Shown here one piece after another: positions 48,732 through 59,266 of a stretch of 64,000 nucleotides of DNA. The stretch spans positions 12,135,177 to 12,199,176 of the forward strand of contig OX246745.1 in assembly GCA_945910005.1 (NCBI GenBank), written 5' to 3'. Made by a program: the position numbers and the translations under genes. Under the pieces are notes generated by a model. The model was not told the DNA's origin and searched no databases. It saw nothing but the letters and a program-made list of their open reading frames with translations. The stretch comes from Isoperla grammatica. Taxonomy: Eukaryota > Arthropoda > Insecta > Plecoptera > Perlodidae. Position 1 is the first letter of the stretch, and every line of letters starts with the position of its first letter.

Positions 48732-49300
48732 TCTCAATTTTAAACCTGTTTATTTTCATTGTAGTGCAACGGTTCGTCCGATGTATAAACGGTTTTACAT
48801 TCGTTATCCTCACACCATCGCCGATGTAATTGCAGTTACAAAAAATGATTTTCATCGAAATCGCTGGGACGTTACGATGCTAGGGGTCGAGGCGTCGTTT
48901 TTGGCGTTGCGAAAACTAAATACACCTAGTGATGTACTTAATTGGGAATGGGTTTGTTTGAAACATTTTTTTCTAAACCTCTCGGTACGTTCGTTAACGG
49001 GTTGCTAGAATTCTCAATTCCAAACCTGTTCATTTTCATTAAAGTGCAACGGTAAGTCCGATTCAAAAACGGTTTTCACATTCGTTATCTACCTATAACC
49101 GTCGATGTAATTGTAGTAAAAACGAATGATTTCCGATAGAAATCGCCGGGACGCCACGACGCTAGGGGTCGAGGCGTCGTTTTTGGCGTTGTACAAACTA
49201 AATACACTTGGTGATGTCTTAAATTGGGAATGGTTTTGTTTGAAACATTTTGATCTCACCCTCTTGGTACGCCCGTCAACGAGCAGATAATGTATTCATT
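48732..49300. repeat. 280-bp direct repeat, two copies
   Basis: Copies start at about 48732 (CTCAATTTTAAACCTGTT) and 49012 (CTCAATTCCAAACCTGTT) and share GGTCGAGGCGTCGTTTTTGG and TGTTTGAAACATTTT. They are diverged by substitutions and short indels. The open frame across copy 1 (48781-49008) is not kept in copy 2, so I do not call it a gene. Confidence 0.85.
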
Positions 49301-49550
49301 TTAACAATTAATTGTATTAAAATTATTCTTGCTAGAGAGAAAATGAAAACATGTCTGTAACCGAATTCACTCACTCTGTACGATTTTGCAAAATCAGTCC
49401 GATCCGTGCTTCCAATCGGGAGATATAGCCGTATGTATTGGAATGAAATTGTCATAAGAAGCTACTCAACCTATTACTTGCCTACCCCGACCCTTGAGCT
49501 GTGTTTTCAAACCAAAATATTATTCTCGTCTGAGGAAATTAACGTGTATA

Positions 49551-50780
49551 AAATCGATCATAACTTGACCAGTTATTCATCCAGAGTTAAACGAAAGGTC
49601 GCAATCGATTTATATTTGTAAGGGCTATTGCATCCACACATGCAACGAAAGCGAGCGTGACGCGTTCAGCCACACCAACTCCTAATTGGTCAAACATATT
49701 ATGGGCTCTATCACAATAAGATTTAGAGTTAGAGATTGGAATCTTGTTACATTCGATTTAGAATAACGAATTCTATTTCGTTAAAAATTTGCACGCGTTT
49801 AATTGGATGAGACAAAGGGAAATGCTTGCCGAAAGAATGTAAATTTTAAACAAATAGACATTAGTTAAAATCGATCATAGCTCAGCCAGTTATTCATCGG
49901 GAGTTAAACGGAAATTTGCAATCGATTTGTAATTGTAAGAGCTATTGGATCCGTTTATACAACGAGAGCGAGCCTGACGCGTTCAACCATACAGACTCCT
50001 AATTGGTCGAACATATTATGGGCGCTATCTCAACGAGTGTTAGAGATACATTGTTTCAACTGGCTCCATTGGATTTACAACAACGAATTCTATTTCGACA
50101 ACAATTAAGCGTGTCAATGGTGTGAGACAAAGAAAAATACTTACCGAAAAATGTTAATTTTGCAACTAATAGATATTCGATTAAATCGATCATAACTCAG
50201 CCAGTTATTCATCGGGAGTTAAACAAAAATTTGCAATCGATTTGTAATTGTAAGGGCTATTGGATCCGTACATACAACGAGAGCGAGTGCGACGCGTTCA
50301 ACCACACTGACTTCTTATTGGTCGACCATATTATAGGCTCGATCTCAAGGAGTTTGAGAACTTAAGATTGGAACCTTCTTTCATTCGCTTTAGAATAACG
50401 AATTCTATTTCGAAAAAAATTTGCACGCGTTTCAATGGGGTGCGACAAAGGAAAAAAATTACCGAAATAATGTAAATCTTTAACAATAGACATTCGATTT
50501 AATCGATCAATACTCAACCAGTTATTCCTCGGAATTCATCAAAGAAGGTCGCAATCGATTTGTATTTGTATGGGCTATTGAATCCGCACATGCAACGAAA
50601 GCGAGCCTGACGCGTTCAGCCACACTGACTCCCAATTTGTCGACCATTTTATGGGCGCTATCTCAATGAGTTTTTAGAGTTAAAAATTGGGAAATTGTTT
50701 CATTTGATTTACATTAACTAATCCTATTACTATTGCAATTTTTACGCGTTTCAATGGGGTTAAAGAGAAATGATTTTAAA
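49551..50780. repeat. 316-bp tandem repeat, four copies
   Basis: Units start at about 49551, 49868, 50183 and 50500. Each has TCGATCATA, CCAGTTATTCATC, GCAATCGATTTGTA, GCGAGC.TGACGCGTTCA and a TTCTATTTCG block. Copies differ by about 10-20 percent. It looks like an old satellite-type array, possibly a relic of a larger element. Confidence 0.9.
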
Positions 50781-50802
50781 AAAATGTAAATTTATAGGTA
50801 GA

Positions 50803-50852
50803 TAGGATAGATAGATGGATAGATAGATAAATAGATAGATAGATAGATAGAT
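50803..50852. repeat. (GATA)n microsatellite at the 3' end of the LINE
   Basis: GATA repeats directly beyond the LINE's AATAAATCAAATCAAATC tail (minus strand). Simple-repeat tails of this kind are common at LINE 3' ends. Confidence 0.85.
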
Positions 50853-52712
50853 TTGATTTGATTTATTCGAACTGTCAAAATATATTACATCAGTGTTACA
50901 AACTTAAACAGAGAAATTTACATCAGGTATAGATAAAAGTACAAAATGATGATAATCACATATGCAAGACAATATTTTACAAAATACCTCCGAACTTCCA
51001 AGTGCGGTTATAAATGTGTACAGTGTCTGTTCGTACGGCCTTTAAATATTCCAGATTTAATCTGTAGGAAAGTCGATTTTTAATAATACACAACGGATCA
51101 CCGCCTGGTTCTTCAAAGTTCTTCTGCAGAAACCGAAATGCAGTAGATTTTCCGAGATTCAGTAAGAAGTTTGCCAACTGCCACTGCACGGGGGCGGCAG
51201 GCTCAAAGTCCAGTCCTCGCAGAAGGTCGAGCGTCGAAAGATGTCTTGAGCCAATAAGGCGTGTAATAATGTCTCGAACAAAGGTCCATAAAGGAGTTAC
51301 TTTAGAACATTCAAACAGAACGTGGAGAGTGGTGCCGGGAGAAGTGCACCACAAGCACTGTGGAGAGTCACGGATCCCCCATCGGTGTAGTCGGGCAGGC
51401 GATGCCACTGCGTCATGCAGCAGTCGCCAGCAGAGGTCGGCGTCGAAGCTGGTCGTCGGGAAAAGGTAGACATGGTTCCAATGAACGTCCTCTTGTGCCA
51501 GTTCAGATCGTCCAGATAGAGTCGAAAGAGGTAGTTCACGTTGTCTGCACGTTTGGTAGAGTCTGCGTCTATTGTCTACGTCCAACACACGTAGAGCGGC
51601 GTTTAATGTGGTCGTTGTGGCAGGGCAGACCGTATCCCATGCTTCCAGTACTGACCTGTAGAATGGTTGTAACCTGTGTAACCAGTCACTCCGAATTGGC
51701 TCGAGTACAAGTGAGTGAAAATCGTCAGCGTACCTATGGAGATTCAGTTCGTGAAGCACATATGGATGAGTTCTTTCGGCGTCGGGTGAAAGAATACTGG
51801 CTAGAAAACGTAGTCGGAAAGTCATGACTTTGCACTGGATGTTCGTCAGCCCGATACCTCCTACGCCAGGCTCGGCAAAGACGTGAGCGCGGTTGAGCCA
51901 GTGTCTGCCCCCCCACACGAACTTGATTTATTTAGTATGAATTGTATCAATAAACGCTTTTGGGGGTTGGAGAACAGATAGCGCGTGAACAAGTTTGGAT
52001 CCTAATAGTTGGTTGGCGATAATTCTCCTTCCTCTTATTGTCGTGTGATTCCATTTAGAGTATCGGTCTATTCCGCGATGTATTGTTTCTGTCAGCGTCG
52101 TCCAGTTTTTGGTTTCCCATTGTGTAGAATTTCCAAGGTAAACACCGAGAACTTTGAGCCCATCACTATTCCACTGGAAACCAAGAGGGTTGTCAGTTCG
52201 TCCCTGCCAGGACCCAGAAAAGAGACCGTTAGATTTAGCCGAGTTGAGCTTTGCGCCAGAAGCGCACGCGTACGTTACGAACGCCGTGTGAAGTTCAGCG
52301 AAACCGCCATTATCAGTTAGAAAAATATATGCATCGTCGGCATAAGCTGAGGTGACAATGGGTATCCTCGACCCAGGTATTTTAAGCCCGTACGGTGCAA
52401 GAGTTTTACGGCAAAGAACTAGGAATGGCTCAATAGATAAGGAGTACAAACATCCGGATATAGGATCTCCTTGTCGTATTCCACGACGCAGAGGGATAGG
52501 TGAAGTAAGAGAAGAGTTCACTCGTATAGAGCATCTTGCGTTCGCGTACAGCATTCGTATGTAGGACATAAACCGACAACCGAAGCCAAACGATGTCATG
52601 ATTTTGAATAGGTAATCATGTTCGACTCTATCGAACGCACTCGTTTGATCAAGTGATAGTATAGCTAGTGGCAGATTGTTTCTGTTGCAGTGGTCCAGTG
52701 TATCACGTAAAT
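50853..52712 (-). pseudogene. Tx1/L1-like LINE: reverse transcriptase and C-terminal zinc-knuckle region, 5'-truncated
   Basis: Minus-strand frame from 52712 to 50977 with one in-frame TAA at 51928-51930. The reverse transcriptase has LPLAILSLDQTSAFDRVEHD, RRGIRQGDPISGCLYSLSIE and the catalytic SAYADDAYIF. The downstream part has a C-x2-C...H...C pattern (SPQCLWC..., HVLFEC) as in L1/Tx1-group elements. The 3' end has an AATCAAATC tail. The 5' end stops abruptly at about 52712 inside the reverse transcriptase, exactly where the AAGATGGCGG repeat array begins. Confidence 0.85.
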
Positions 52713-53370
52713 CAAGATGGCGGCTGAGCTGGCGCATGTTTTACTTGTATGTCTCGCACAGCTTACCATAAAGACAATAATTTTAGACTTATTCGACCTT
52801 TCTGGGTCATAAAATCGATATTTTGAGCTATACGCATACGCATACGCAAGGAAGCCCGGAATCCCGGAATTCAAGATGGCGGCCAAGATAGCTTCGTATT
52901 TTTATTTTGTATATCTCGCACACCTGACTTATTAGTCCATGTCGTTAGACTAATTTGACTTTATACAACCGCAAATTGTTGTTGTAACCTCAAAACCCTA
53001 CCGAAAACCAGTAATTCAAGATGGCGGTCAAGATGGCGTCGTTGTTTTGATTTTGTATATCTCGCACAATTACGAGCTAAACCATATGTTTATAGACTAA
53101 TTCGACCTTGCTGAGTACGAAAATCGCTTTTAGCACCTCGAAATCTGTACCGCAAACCAAGAATTCAAGATGGCGGCCAAGATGACGTCGGTATTTCGAT
53201 ATCTAACACGTCTTACGATGTAGTCCACATGTTTTTTTAGGCTTATTCGCGCTTGCTGAATGCGAAAATCGGTGTTGACATTTCGAAAGTTTGAACGGTT
53301 ACCCAGAATTCAAGACGGCGGCCAAAATGGGAACTTTTTCATTTTAAATATCTCGCACATCTTAAGGGAT
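52713..53370 (+). repeat. Left array of ~147-bp repeats (AAGATGGCGG units)
   Basis: Five direct units beginning CAAGATGGCGG or a variant at 52713, 52872, 53017, 53166 and 53311, spaced 145-159 bp. Each has TATCTCGCACA, a TTAGACTAATTCGAC-type block and an AAAATCG block. The same unit occurs in the opposite direction on the far side of the nuclease pseudogene. Confidence 0.92.
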
Positions 53371-53474
53371 GGGTCTAAAGTGGCAGGAATAGTTACTTTA
53401 GTAACAAATAATAAATACCACGTAACAATCACAGCCAAAACGTTTAATGTAAATACTGTGTGTCTAATCAATAT

Positions 53475-54600
53475 TCACATTGATGCATCGTCCTCTGCAT
53501 TTGCAGATTTTTGTGCATACCAACTCAAACTTCCGGCATCCACAGGTCCTGGTTGCGCACTGGGTCTTGCATCCACAAATGTCTCTGCATTCTCGACGAC
53601 AGAAGCTTCAAGAGGTAGCTGCCCAAGCCCATTTAGAATGTTGCATGCTCCAGCTGTCGTGAAGAACGCCCACGCTACTTTTTTGGAGATGGTCGCCAAG
53701 TGTGATGTGGAATCGCACCCCGTAAGTGCATGGAAGGGCAGGATGTTATTCATCTGGTACACCGTTAGAGTGGAGCAAATAGTGTGAATTGGAACGTACC
53801 ACCTGTCCTTCGCCGTACCACTCATCATCCACACGGTTGTTCTTATAATTTTGTTGACGTGATGGATGAGAAGAAGACAAATGTCCGTGTCCCTCGCCAT
53901 CACCACGACATTATCGAAGTCACTGTGGACGGCATGCAAGATGACGCGAGTATCAGCCTCCTCTTGCGATGAGGATAGACCATGCTGACATTTCTTTCAG
54001 GCTAGTTTGACTTGACCATACGCTCATCATCAAAGCCTCCAGACACAATAACTTCTAAGTCACCAAAGTCATGTATCATTAGTTGTTCGGAGAGGAAACA
54101 GGCAAGATCAGCCTTATTTTCCCCAAGAGACATGAAGTTTCTCCAGTCTTTAGGCAAAGGTACTGAGGGATTAGTAATTACTCTTCGCACTGGAGCAGAT
54201 CCTTTTGTACGCTTTCTTCGTGTACCTGATTTAATAGACTTTGTTCTGTATCTATCGAACAGTACGTCTACTCTATTATAAGATGAAGCTATATTATGGA
54301 TTCTGTCAATGAAGCAAGTGGCGAGGTTGCCGAAAGTATTTGCACTCGCAGGTTTACCAAGAGCCACAACTACAGCTTGCCCATCTACAATTATGTGGGA
54401 AGCAGATTTGTTAATACAAAGAGACGGTGGACACTCAATGCCATCTGTGAGTAATTTCAAAAGAGATGCCTTTTAAGAACTTCTCAGGGAACCATTCATT
54501 TCTGCTAATGCTAGTGGCACAGGAAGAAATTCATGCTTCAGGATTGACTGCATATCAATCGCCCTTCCTGCCTCGTAAGCAGCTAGAAAACGGTGAAGAA
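53475..54600 (-). pseudogene. FEN1/XPG-like (PIN-fold) nuclease of a repeated invertebrate family, frame-broken
   Basis: Three in-line minus-strand pieces: about 54600-54476 (VLHRFLAAYEAGRAID, HEFLPVPLALAEMNGSLR), an in-frame TAA at 54473-54475, then 54472-54002 and, after a frameshift, 53975-53475. Motifs match the FEN/XPG active-site order: IIVDGQAV (N-region Asp), VLFDRYRTKSIKSGTR (compare VFDG..P.LK), QEEADTRVILHA (I-region acidic residues), MARDTDICLLL (DxD) and ALTGCDSTSH (GxD). Known: FEN/XPG nucleases cut branched DNA with metal ions held by these acids. Inferred: this belongs to a family scattered in many invertebrate genomes, and it probably travels with the surrounding inverted arrays. 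No catalytic acid is missing, but the gene is dead in this copy. Confidence 0.7.
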
Positions 54601-54629
54601 CATCCCTGTCTGCTTCAATATTTTTTTTT

Positions 54630-55305
54630 TGTTCCTTCTGAGACTAGACTTTTTGGTCAAGATTTGAAGGATTTAAAAGCGATTTTCGGATTCAGCAAGG
54701 TCGAATTAATCTCAAATCATTGTCTTAATAGTAAGTTGTGCGATACATTAAAAATAAAAATTTACGACATCTTGAATTTTGTGTTTCCGGTCTAGATTTA
54801 ATAGTATTTTCGTATTCAGCAAGGTCGAATTAGTCTACACACATATTATGGTCTAGCTCATAAGCAGTGTGGGACGTACAGTAGGATCCAGTAGAATCAA
54901 AGAACTGACGCCATCTTGGCCGCCATTTTGAAATACGGATTTCAGGTCAAGATTGGAACGATTTAATATCGATTTTATGACTCAGAAAGGTCGAATTAGT
55001 CTAATATTATTGTCTTTATAGTAAGTTGCGCGAGACATACAAGTAAAACATACGCCAGCTTAGCCGCCATCTTGATTTACGGGTTTCCAGTCCAGATAAG
55101 AAGATTCTAACAAAGATTTTCGGATTCGGGAAGGTCGAATTAGTCTAAAAACATATTATGGTTCAGCTCGTAAATGGTGTGTAGTTATAGAATCAAATTA
55201 CCTACGCCATCTTGGCCGCCATCTTGAATTCCGGGCTTCCTGTCCAGATTTCGAGGTGTCAACAGAGATTTTCGTATTCAGCATGGTCGAATTAGTCTAA
55301 AAACA
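54630..55305 (-). repeat. Right array of ~147-bp repeats, inverted relative to the left array
   Basis: About four units with CCGCCAT(C/T)TTG at 54920, 55063 and 55216 and a decayed one at about 54764, plus the AAGGTCGAATTAGTCTA block in each. The unit at 54945-55078 is closest to the outermost left unit (52708-52850): both have TACTTGTATGTCTCGC and ATAAAGACAATAAT in the same sense once inverted. The right side extends about 225 bp beyond that match. Confidence 0.9.
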
Positions 55306-56460
55306 TTTGTTGACCAATTGTTATACGATTTGCTTCTTGCATCGTTAAAAACGCTCTTTTCTCTGAAAGTAGCCTTGTCTATAAATAAGATTTGAATCTC
55401 TGATCGAAGGTACTTACGATCAGAGGGTATAGGTTGAATTACCTCAAATATACCGTGTGTATAACTCGATTTCAGTTCAAAGCATAAACCCATGCGAATG
55501 AAGGAAGTAACAAATATTTTTCAATGCCAATATTACACGGAGGCAAGTATCGTCGATTTTAAAGATGACTGTTACCTTACTACATTGAACAATATTGGTG
55601 AGAAACATAATTACTGAGTAAAAGCGTGCCAAATTCATGCTGCAAGAAGAGGGGGTGCTTTGGCTGGCAGTGCTGGTGCGCAAATGGCACGATAATCAAC
55701 TGTTTGTTTTGTGTTGTTGACGGGTGTTGTGTGTCTGTCACAATGAGTGACACATCATGTTTTCTAACTTTATAAGCGTTTAGGATGGCTTGCTTCGAGC
55801 TATTTAACATGGGTTCTGGCTAGCCTTCTTGTTCTGCTAAAAACAATCGGAAGTAAGCGTGTTTTTTTTGTAAGGCCAGTAAATCGTATTCTCTGTGGGC
55901 CTATTTTCTCAGATATTAAAGAATCAGTAATTATGAAAACTATATGAATTGTATAAACTTCTTAAAATGTATAGAAATAAACATTAAAATGTACTATATT
56001 TATTTACTCGGGTTTGAAAACAGGTACAAAAGATCGAACAAATTTAGAAATTGGTATTTTCTGTGACAACAAGCCTGATTTTTTTTCTGTTCAGCTCACA
56101 TTAAATATGTGGAAGAAAACGGGATTTTACAAGATCTGTGCGTGCCGCGATCTTCATTTTCGCGTGTTTTTTTAGTGTTTGTAGATTGTCGGGCTAAGGC
56201 TGGAACAGTCCTGTCTTTGTTTTCGCTACTCGATCGAGGCACGCGACAATTCTACCCCGATTACGAGTGAGGGAAGAGGGAAGTGATTCGTCTATCTCCG
56301 TCTTTCTCTGTCAGTGTGTGTTTCGTTTCAACGAGATCACCGGTGCATATAAGAGATTTGTGATATTAGGACGTATCTTTGGTTTGGACCTACTTTAATA
56401 CTATCATGAAACGTGTGTTTTGAAAATTGACAAAAAATGTGATCACCGGCGCTCTAGCAA
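55306..56460. other. Sequence right of the inverted arrays
   Basis: No assigned gene. A minus-strand open frame (55580-55810) contains VPFAHQHCQPKHPLFLQHEF and LLLSNYVS and is oriented like the nuclease pseudogene. It could be a decayed neighbour or upstream exon, but I do not recognise it. Confidence 0.3.
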
Positions 56461-56725
56461 GATAGAGGTGGCTCAGGGGTAAGACGCAGGACTCTTCTTC
56501 GGGAGGTCGCCGGTTCGATTCCGGCCACCGGCAGTCCTGACTGAAGGTTTTTTCCGAGGTTGTCCTCAGTCGTAAAGGCGGATTTGCTGGGATTGAGTCC
56601 TACTATTAGCCCTCGGACATTCCTTCCCAGCTATCCAAACACCCTAATAGCCTAGTTGAGTCAGCTGAAGATGGGCACATCAGGTAACGCTGGTATGCAC
56701 CCTATAGCGGGTATTCCTACGAAAA
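56461..56725 (+). mobile_element. tRNA-derived SINE, best-preserved copy
   Basis: Head GGTGGCTCAGGGGTAAGACG with a good A box and a perfect B box GGTTCGATTCC. The body contains TTTTTTCCGAGGTTGTCCTC and ends near GGGTATTCCTAC. The head matches those at 9.0 kb (minus) and 43.4 kb (plus), so this is one recurrent family. There is no acceptor stem closing with the 5' end. Confidence 0.75.
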
Positions 56726-56838
56726 ATTAATCGATTAAGCGTTTTTTCATATTTCCATTTGTAACGTGTTTACAATATACAAGTAAAAACTACGACTCGT
56801 ATTATAATGTGTTTTCTCGTATGATTGAGCCATGTGTT

Positions 56839-58162
56839 CAGTGTTGGGTAAGTTCCTTAAAAAATGGACCTCGTTCGAGTTCCAGTTCCACGCAAGGAAA
56901 AAGGAACTCTTTCCAGTTCCAAGTTCCTCTAAAAAAAAAGGAACTGGGGCGTTCCTTAGTTCCTTTCAAAATGGAACTAAGTTCCTAAATAGTTCCTTTC
57001 TGCAAACAACCATTTTTCGTTGGATATTGCCGAGCGGGATACTAACCATCGACTCAATGGTTATTATCCGGGTTTATGCATTATACACCAAGAACATTGA
57101 CTAAAAGTAAGAGGTTATTTTATATTGCTAATTCCAAATGCATTACAATTTACATTAATTATTATAACTATTATAATTAATTAAATTAAAGTTTTTAAAT
57201 TTAATTCAATGCCAAGGGTTCGCAAATAACGCCTAAAATATGTTTGAGATTTGTAGGAATCAAAATGTATGTGCTTCTTTAGATTAGCTTTCGATGACCT
57301 CGAAGCACCAATTACTTTATTAGCTGGTAAACAAAGCAAGCATTTTGCCGAAAATTTTTCTTCGTCGCCGAAAATATCACTTTCGCCCGGAAAGAAAAAT
57401 AGTCTGTATTTTTTAAAGGGCAGTATGTTATTGCCACGTACACCAGACATTATAACAAAACGATCGAAAGAGACAGCGATGTAGTCACATGCACTTGTCG
57501 CAAAGAATTGAATAGATCAGTGAATATTAAGATAGCTCCTTGCCCCTAAATAACTTCACCGCCACCCCACTCGGACCACATCTTTTATCATCAAAGCCTT
57601 CCCGTTTCCAATGAATTCGAAGTGTTAAGGGAACATTGACTGATGTGATGGGTTGACAAGTGATATATTTCATGTTTTGTTTGATTTCGCAATGACAGTC
57701 TGAGTTGCTTTCACACCTGTGTATAGGAGGAGTTGGACGGTTGGTCAGTTATAAGTGACATGACACTCTTATTCCGCACGAGCAATTTGGGATTAGTCAC
57801 CGGTTTCGGGTCTTCGACTTGTGCCGGTGTGCGACTAATTGGAGACCCCACGCGGGGGTGGCGTAGCAGGTGGAGGGTTGGGATGGGTAGACAACAATGA
57901 AATATTTAAAAAAAAGTTGTTTTAGATTTCTCCTTTCTGTCATCTAAGTAAACTATGTTTTGGCGCTTTCGTCCTTCAAGCTTGTACAGTCAAGTAAAAA
58001 TAAAAGGAACTTATAAAAATAAGTTACAGTTCCTGGAAAATTGGAACTATGGCGTTCCACAGTTCCTGGTTGGAAAAAAGGAACTATAGCGTTCCTTAGT
58101 TCCTTAAAAAGGAACTAGTTCCAAGGAACGGAACTAAAAAAATCCGTTCCTACACAACATTG
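56839..58162 (-). mobile_element. hAT element, internally deleted, with perfect 8-bp target duplication
   Basis: Bordered by CATGTGTT on both sides (56831-56838 and 58163-58170). Termini CAGTGTTGGGTAAGTTCC and, inverted from the right, CAATGTTGTGTAGGAACGG. Both ends are crowded with GGAACT/AGTTCC motifs over about 170 bp, which are likely transposase-binding subterminal repeats. The only coding remnant is a BED-finger fragment. At 1.3 kb it is too short for a full transposase, so it is non-autonomous. The exact flanking duplication suggests fairly recent insertion. Confidence 0.92.
57181..57450 (-). pseudogene. BED-type zinc-finger fragment of a hAT transposase
   Basis: 89 codons from ATG at 57450. 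It has a C-x2-C (AKCLLCLPANKV) followed by SSKANLKKHIH, the usual BED-finger Cys-Cys...His spacing at the N-terminus of hAT transposases. The RNase-H-like catalytic region is absent. It lies inside the hAT element and reads from its right end. Confidence 0.7.
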
Positions 58163-58170
58163 CATGTGTT

Positions 58171-59099
58171 ATACATAATTTCATTATTACGTGCTTGTAA
58201 GTACAAATTGCGAGACGCGTATTTTATAGTTGGTTGGGGCATGTGCTAAAGTTGTGCTTTTTTATGTAAATTAGTAAATATTATCGCTGATACCGTGTTT
58301 CGAACTATAAGAATTGCTTATTGTGTGGTGTGATTTTGCTATTGTTGTACCATGTTATACATTAGTAGCCATATTCATAATTCATTGTAACAAGCTGCGT
58401 AGGCATTATTCTTTTCATCATTGTTAGATTATGAATTGAGGTATAAGCCCCAACAATTACATAAGTGCCCACATTTCGGTTGGGTATTCATTTTTGGGTA
58501 CTCACATGCATAACTTTGTAAACGTTGCAACAAATAAACTCATACACACACACACGCACGAGCGCAAGTCATAATATATCCTAGATCTATGTGTTCTCCG
58601 CCTCTAGCTAGAGCAGCTTACATTGAGACCGTAATGGATTTGTTGCACACTGACAAAGTTATCAATAAGCAGTAGTATAATTATTATTGTCCATTGGATT
58701 GGTAATACACTGTTAATTTTCTTAACAAATGCGTTGCAGTATATCACTACATTATTAATTTAGGCATTTTATGTTTTCAAGATGTGAACAAGCAACTGGT
58801 AAGCAAACGAGAGCCTATGCCAAAATCAGTTGTCGCATGTGCGACTGGTGAAGAGAGAGGGTTCGGGCTCTGAGTGACGCGAACGTGTTCGCCCTCTCGC
58901 GAGTGTATTATAATTCGAGCGTTCCAGGGGAGTTTCGACCCCGCTAGCGAGTCCGATAGTTTCTGGTGTATAATAGTTACGAAGGGAACAACTAAGAAGG
59001 CTGTGAAAAGACAAGACGGCATTGTTGCAAAAAAGAAGAAGTTCGAGTAAGTTTGTTTTCATGAGTTGAGCAGCATTATTCTCTCTGTAGTTTGCTCAG
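58171..59099. other. Region left of the LTR-element internal sequence; probable 5' LTR in its right part
   Basis: A retrotransposon LTR must end just before the primer-binding site at 59152, so much of this region may be LTR, but without the 3' LTR (outside the window) its start cannot be fixed. A (CA)n run lies at about 58545-58560. Confidence 0.4.
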
Positions 59100-59164
59100 A
59101 ATAAAAATGAATCTGTGCATATTATTGTCACCCCTTTAATCACGTGTCGATTGGGGGCTCGTCC
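59100..59164 (+). promoter_or_regulatory. LTR-element poly(A) signal and tRNA-Pro-type primer-binding site
   Basis: AATAAA at 59100-59105, then TGGGGGCTCGTCC at 59152-59164. This 13-mer equals the start of the classical tRNA-Pro primer-binding site of retroelements. It implies that the 5' LTR ends shortly before 59152. Confidence 0.75.
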
Positions 59165-59266
59165 AAACAATACGGTGACGTCCTGTTTTACGTGCGGGTT
59201 TCGGTTAAGGTACGTTGAACACGCGGTGTGATAACCGATAGCTTTGTGTTTAAAATCCCCGATAGC

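Noticed and set aside
53260..53787. Plus-strand 175-codon open frame
   Set aside because: Overlaps the nuclease pseudogene on the opposite strand, whose motifs are clear.
53940..54002. Short intron joining the two nuclease pieces
   Set aside because: The gap is only about 30-60 bp with no proper GT...AG pair, so a frameshift is the simpler reading.
57728..57870. Another SINE copy inside the hAT element
   Set aside because: GGTCAGTTATAAG and CCGGTTTCGGG are reminiscent of the tRNA-like heads, but spacing and boxes are too weak to call.
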